A stretch of DNA of 64,000 nt, from assembly GCA_022843925.1 (NCBI GenBank), contig JALHMS010000005.1, positions 124,001 through 188,000 of the forward strand. The letters are read 5' to 3'. Source of the stretch: Burkholderiales bacterium (GTDB taxonomy: Bacteria > Pseudomonadota > Gammaproteobacteria > Burkholderiales > Ga0077523). The translations under genes were made by a program, and so were the position numbers. Every line of letters starts with the position of its first letter. Positions within the stretch are counted from its first letter, which is position 1. This document shows, piece after piece, positions 60,585 to 64,000 of the stretch. The notes beneath the pieces are model-generated. The model made no database searches and was not told the origin of the DNA. It saw only the letters and a list, made by a program, of their open reading frames with translations.

Positions 60585-61736
60585 GTGACGCACCGCGTGC
60601 CTGCCGCCCGGCTCGCCACCTTCTACTTCTGCTACTTCGCGTTCCTCGGCGCCTTCGCGCCGTTCTGGCCCCTCTACCTCAAATCGGTGGGACTCTCGGC
60701 CGCGCAGATCGGGACGCTGCTCGCCGTCGTGCCGGTGACGCGGATGTTCGGTCCTGCACTTTGGGGCTGGCTCGCGGACCATCGCGGGCAGCGCATCCCG
60801 ATCGTCCGGTTCACCGCGACCATGACGCTGCTCGTGTTCGCGGGCGCGTTCTTCGGCACGTCGTACGCGTGGCTCTTCGGCGTCATCGCGGTGATGAACC
60901 TCTTCTGGTGCGGTTCGCTTCCGCTCGTCGAGGCCACGACCATGGCGCATCTCGGCGACCGGTTCACGCAGTACGGGAGGATCCGCGCGTGGGGTTCGGT
61001 CGGCTTCGTCCTGGTGGTGGTCGGCACCGGACAGCTGCTCGACTTCGCGGGTGTGCGATCGCTGCTGTGGCTGATCCTCGGCCTGCTCGCGCTGCATGCG
61101 GCGTCGGCGTTCCTCGTGACGGAGGCGCCGCGGCACGTGCATCACGACGATGTCCACGGCGTGTGGGCCGTCGTGCGCCGTCCCGAGGTCCTGGCGCTCT
61201 TCGCGGGGTGCTTCCTGATGTCGGTGAGTCACGGGCCATTCCACACCTTCTACTCCATCTGGCTCGTCGATCACGGGTACAGCAAGGGCGGCGTCGGCGC
61301 ATTGTGGGCGCTGGGCGTGCTGGCCGAGATCATCGTGTTCTTCACCTGGACACGCCTGTCGGGAAGGGTGTCGCCGCGTCCGATGCTGCTGTTCGCGTAC
61401 GCGACGGCGGCCGTGCGATTCCTCGCGGTCGCGTGGCTGCCCGATTCCCTCGTCGTGGCCGTCATCTGCCAGATCGCGCACGCGGCCACGTTCGGATGCT
61501 TCCACGGCGCGGCGGTGGCACTCACGCATCGCTTCTTCCGGGGGCGGCACCAGTCCAAGGGGCAGGCGCTCTACTCGGGCGTCGGCTTCGGGGCGGGGGG
61601 GGCGGTGGGCGGCCTGATGAGCGGCTATCTGTGGGATCACGCCGGGGGTGCCTGGACGTTCACGGCCGGTGCCCTGGCCGGGTTGCTCGCCGTCGGCGTC
61701 ACGGCCCGATGGCTGAAGGTCGGGCGCGACGCGTGA
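60585..61736 (+). CDS. MFS transporter (HcaT/LacY-like, MFS_1_like)
   Basis: The 383-residue protein has twelve predicted membrane helices. Its opening FYFCYFAFLGAFAPFWPLYL, and motif A-like WGWLADHRGQRIP between helices 2 and 3, are typical of the 3-phenylpropionate/nucleoside-type MFS branch. GRIRAWGSVGFVL and HQSKGQALYSGVGFGAG are shared with HcaT-like proteins. The start is GTG at 60585, just after the preceding membrane-protein gene. Substrate unknown; a small organic acid or sugar is possible. Inner membrane. Confidence 0.82.
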   Translation: MTHRVPAARLATFYFCYFAFLGAFAPFWPLYLKSVGLSAAQIGTLLAVVPVTRMFGPALWGWLADHRGQRIPIVRFTATMTLLVFAGAFFGTSYAWLFGVIAVMNLFWCGSLPLVEATTMAHLGDRFTQYGRIRAWGSVGFVLVVVGTGQLLDFAGVRSLLWLILGLLALHAASAFLVTEAPRHVHHDDVHGVWAVVRRPEVLALFAGCFLMSVSHGPFHTFYSIWLVDHGYSKGGVGALWALGVLAEIIVFFTWTRLSGRVSPRPMLLFAYATAAVRFLAVAWLPDSLVVAVICQIAHAATFGCFHGAAVALTHRFFRGRHQSKGQALYSGVGFGAGGAVGGLMSGYLWDHAGGAWTFTAGALAGLLAVGVTARWLKVGRDA

Positions 61737-61835
61737 CGGTCCCCGTCGTGATGACGGCCCTCGCCGGCCCTCGGCGCGGACTGTGGGAGCCCGGGGCCCT
61801 GTGACATAATCAGCGGCTCTCCTGGAGAGCTATCC

Positions 61836-63245
61836 ATGCAGCCGCAGACGCTATACGACAAGCTCTGGTCGAGTCACGTGGTGAGCGAGGATGCCGACGG
61901 CACCGCGCTCCTCTACATCGACCGCCACCTGGTGCACGAAGTCACGAGCCCGCAGGCCTTCGAAGGCCTGAAGCTGGCCGGCCGCAGACCCTGGCGCATC
62001 GACAGCGTGGTCGCCACCGCCGACCACAACACCCCGACCCGCGACTGGGACCAGGGCATCCGGGACCCGATCTCCCGGACCCAGGTCGAGACCCTGGACG
62101 CGAACATCCGCGAGTACGGGGCCAAGGCCTACTTCCCCTTCCTCGACGCCCGGCAGGGCATCGTCCACGTGATCGGTCCCGAGCAGGGCGCAACTCTGCC
62201 CGGCATGACCGTCGTCTGCGGGGACTCCCACACCAGCACCCATGGCGCCTTCGCGGCGCTGGCCTTCGGCATCGGTACCTCCGAGGTGGAGCACGTTCTC
62301 GCCACCCAGACGCTCAACATGAAGAAGGCGAAGAGCATGCTGGTGCGCGTCGACGGCGCCCTCCGCGCCGGCGTGACCGCCAAGGACGTCGTCCTCGCCG
62401 TGATCGGTCGGATCGGCACCGCGGGTGGCACCGGATGCGCGATCGAATTCGCCGGTAGCGTGATCCGCGGCCTGTCGATGGAAGGCCGGATGACCCTCTG
62501 CAACATGGCCATCGAGGCGGGTGCGCGCGCCGGGATGGTGGCCGCGGACGACACAACGATCGAGTACGTGCGCGGGCGCAACTTCGCACCGAAGGGCGAT
62601 CACTGGGATCGTGCGGTGGCCTACTGGCGCACCCTGAAGTCGGACGAGGGCGCCATCTTCGACAAGACGGTGGTGCTGAACGGCGGCGACATCGCGCCGC
62701 AGGTCACGTGGGGCACATCGCCCGAGATGGTGGGCTCCGTGGAGGGCAACGTGCCCGACCCGGCGCGCATCGAGGACCCCGTCAAGCGGGCCTCGCTCGA
62801 GCGGGCCCTGCACTACATGGGGCTCCAGCCCAACACGCCCATCACCGAGATCCGCATCGACAAGGTCTTCATCGGTTCGTGCACTAACTCGCGCATCGAG
62901 GACCTGCGGGCCGCGGCCACGGTCGTGAGGGGGCGGCAGGTCGCAGCCGGCGTGAAGCTCGCGATGGTGGTGCCGGGGTCGGGTCTGGTGAAGCGCCAGG
63001 CTGAGTCGGAAGGTCTGGACCGCGTCTTCCGCGACGCCGGCTTCGAGTGGCGCGAACCGGGCTGCTCGATGTGCCTCGCCATGAACGACGACCGCCTGGA
63101 GCCCGGCGAGCGATGCGCCTCCACGTCGAACCGCAACTTCGAAGGTCGCCAGGGTGCCGGCGGCCGGACGCATCTCGTGAGCCCGGCGATGGCTGCCGCT
63201 GCCGCCATCGCCGGCCGCTTCGTCGATGTCCGCAAGATCCTCTGA
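61836..63245 (+). CDS. leuC: 3-isopropylmalate dehydratase large subunit
   Basis: The 469-residue protein matches Leu[37 protein letters not shown] with the first cluster cysteine, [19 protein letters not shown] and [20 protein letters not shown] with the remaining two cluster cysteines. It isomerises 2- to 3-isopropylmalate with LeuD, using a 4Fe-4S cluster. GGAG lies 8 bp before the ATG, and a CATAAT -10-like sequence lies at 61805-61810. It is followed by an entericidin gene and leuD. Confidence 0.97.
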   Translation: MQPQTLYDKLWSSHVVSEDADGTALLYIDRHLVHEVTSPQAFEGLKLAGRRPWRIDSVVATADHNTPTRDWDQGIRDPISRTQVETLDANIREYGAKAYFPFLDARQGIVHVIGPEQGATLPGMTVVCGDSHTSTHGAFAALAFGIGTSEVEHVLATQTLNMKKAKSMLVRVDGALRAGVTAKDVVLAVIGRIGTAGGTGCAIEFAGSVIRGLSMEGRMTLCNMAIEAGARAGMVAADDTTIEYVRGRNFAPKGDHWDRAVAYWRTLKSDEGAIFDKTVVLNGGDIAPQVTWGTSPEMVGSVEGNVPDPARIEDPVKRASLERALHYMGLQPNTPITEIRIDKVFIGSCTNSRIEDLRAAATVVRGRQVAAGVKLAMVVPGSGLVKRQAESEGLDRVFRDAGFEWREPGCSMCLAMNDDRLEPGERCASTSNRNFEGRQGAGGRTHLVSPAMAAAAAIAGRFVDVRKIL

Positions 63246-63257
63246 CCGGAGAACCCC

Positions 63258-63446
63258 ATGCGAAAAGTCATGCTCCCCTTCGCCATTGCCCTCGTGACTG
63301 CGGTTGCGATCACCGGCTGCAACACCGTGGAAGGTGTCGGCAAGGACCTCAAGGCCGCCGGCCAGAAGATCGAGGGTGCCGCGGCGAAGAAGGACGACAA
63401 GAAGGACGCCGGCGCCGCGCCGGAACGTGGTTCGGAGAAGTACTGA
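63258..63446 (+). CDS. Entericidin A/B family lipoprotein
   Basis: The 62-residue protein has a lipoprotein signal ([17 protein letters not shown]) with lipidated Cys21, followed by [19 protein letters not shown], the entericidin signature. The tail is Lys/Asp-rich ([15 protein letters not shown]). Entericidins are small envelope lipoproteins linked to stress or lysis balance in E. coli, though the function in this group is unsettled. GGAG lies before the ATG. It lies between leuC and leuD, only 12 and 2 bp from them, so it is probably co-transcribed with leucine genes. Confidence 0.88.
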   Translation: MRKVMLPFAIALVTAVAITGCNTVEGVGKDLKAAGQKIEGAAAKKDDKKDAGAAPERGSEKY

Positions 63447-63448
63447 AC

Positions 63449-64000
63449 ATGGAAAAGTTCACCGTCCTCGACGGGCTCGTGGCACCGCTCGATCGTCCCA
63501 ACGTCGACACCGACGCGATCATCCCGAAACAGTTCCTGAAATCGATCAAGCGCAGCGGCTTCGGCCCGAACCTGTTCGACGAATGGCGCTACCTGGATCA
63601 CGGCGAGCCGGGCATGGACAACAGCAAGCGGCCGCTGAACCCGAACTTCGTGTTGAACCAGCCCAGGTATCGCGGTGCGCAGATCCTGCTCGCGCGCGAG
63701 AACTTCGGCTGCGGATCTTCGCGCGAACATGCACCGTGGGCCCTCACGGACTTCGGCTTCCGCGCGATCGTGGCGCCGAGCTACGCCGATATCTTCTTCA
63801 ACAACAGCTTCAAGAACGGCCTGCTGCCGGTGATCATGCCGGCGGCGGTCGTCGATCGCCTGTTCCTCGAGGCCGAGGCGATGCCCGGTTTCCGCCTGAC
63901 GATCGATCTGCCGCGGCAGGTGGTGGTGATCCCTGGCGGCCAGGAGTTCCGCTTCGAGGTCGATGCCTTCCGCAAGCACAACATGGTGGAAGGCCTGGAC
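63449..64000 (+). CDS. leuD: 3-isopropylmalate dehydratase small subunit (3' end outside window)
   Basis: The visible 184 residues are a typical Leu[54 protein letters not shown] and [15 protein letters not shown]. It completes the isopropylmalate isomerase with LeuC. The frame is open at the window edge; about 25-35 residues would remain by family length. leuB is likely to follow. Confidence 0.95.
   Translation, partial: MEKFTVLDGLVAPLDRPNVDTDAIIPKQFLKSIKRSGFGPNLFDEWRYLDHGEPGMDNSKRPLNPNFVLNQPRYRGAQILLARENFGCGSSREHAPWALTDFGFRAIVAPSYADIFFNNSFKNGLLPVIMPAAVVDRLFLEAEAMPGFRLTIDLPRQVVVIPGGQEFRFEVDAFRKHNMVEGLD

Noticed and set aside
1-64000. tRNA, rRNA or common riboswitches
   Set aside because: Intergenic regions were read for TPsiC-arm-like sequences and rRNA motifs; none was convincing. 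A covariance search would be needed to exclude divergent cases.

Overview
The window is a GC-rich (about two-thirds GC by eye) chromosomal segment of a Gram-negative bacterium, most likely a betaproteobacterium. The evidence is LPS/O-antigen genes, two PEP-CTERM sorting signals, an incomplete regulatory phosphotransferase set (EIIA-Man, HPr, EI) and a leuC-entericidin-leuD arrangement. The genus cannot be fixed from the sequence. No rRNA, tRNA, CRISPR array, prophage or transposase gene was seen. The sequence enters inside a methyltransferase gene and leaves inside leuD.

Layout. 1-4956: surface polysaccharide genes (FkbM methyltransferase, GT4 glycosyltransferase, O-antigen ligase, fucosyltransferase-like protein, heptosyltransferase-like GT9). 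4957-5502: REP-like palindromes and a structured element. 5503-12228 (minus): a probable operon of LysM-FecR protein, CHASE2-PAS-GGDEF-EAL protein and two pseudopilins. 12692-17481: benzoate-CoA-ligase-type enzyme, alpha/beta hydrolase, and a Tat-exported GMC oxidoreductase pair. 17902-20985: two PEP-CTERM proteins (kelch-like and alkaline phosphatase). 21263-22888: a small CxxC protein and a secreted cyclase-family protein. 22889-25540: two arrays of a 130-bp repeat, with a ParD/ParE-type toxin-antitoxin pair and a DUF4279-like gene between them. 25541-31298: DapA-family lyase, a single-chain acyl-CoA carboxylase and a secreted M20 peptidase. 31329-33471 (minus): split transketolase and an ArsC/Spx-like protein. 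33713-34894: methyltransferase, followed by a second REP-like cluster.

35350-51254 is almost entirely minus strand: OpuAC-type binding protein, P450, VanZ, GST, RecQ, NudC, a 246-bp inverted-repeat element, lipoamide dehydrogenase, a small membrane protein, ProA, HolA, EI, HPr, EIIA, acylphosphatase and MetG. 51347-64000 holds housekeeping genes: Mrp/ApbC, Dcd, an Arg/Lys/Orn decarboxylase, a LysR regulator, two small unknown genes, FolA, ThyA, AroC, an HExxH membrane protein, an MFS transporter, LeuC, entericidin and partial LeuD.

The most unusual parts are the repeat-bracketed toxin-antitoxin island, the repeat families shared between loci 30 kb apart, the inverted-repeat element that supplies the lpd stop codon, the coupled FecR/CHASE2 cyclic-di-GMP operon, and a GT9 gene whose conserved N-terminus has no usable start codon.
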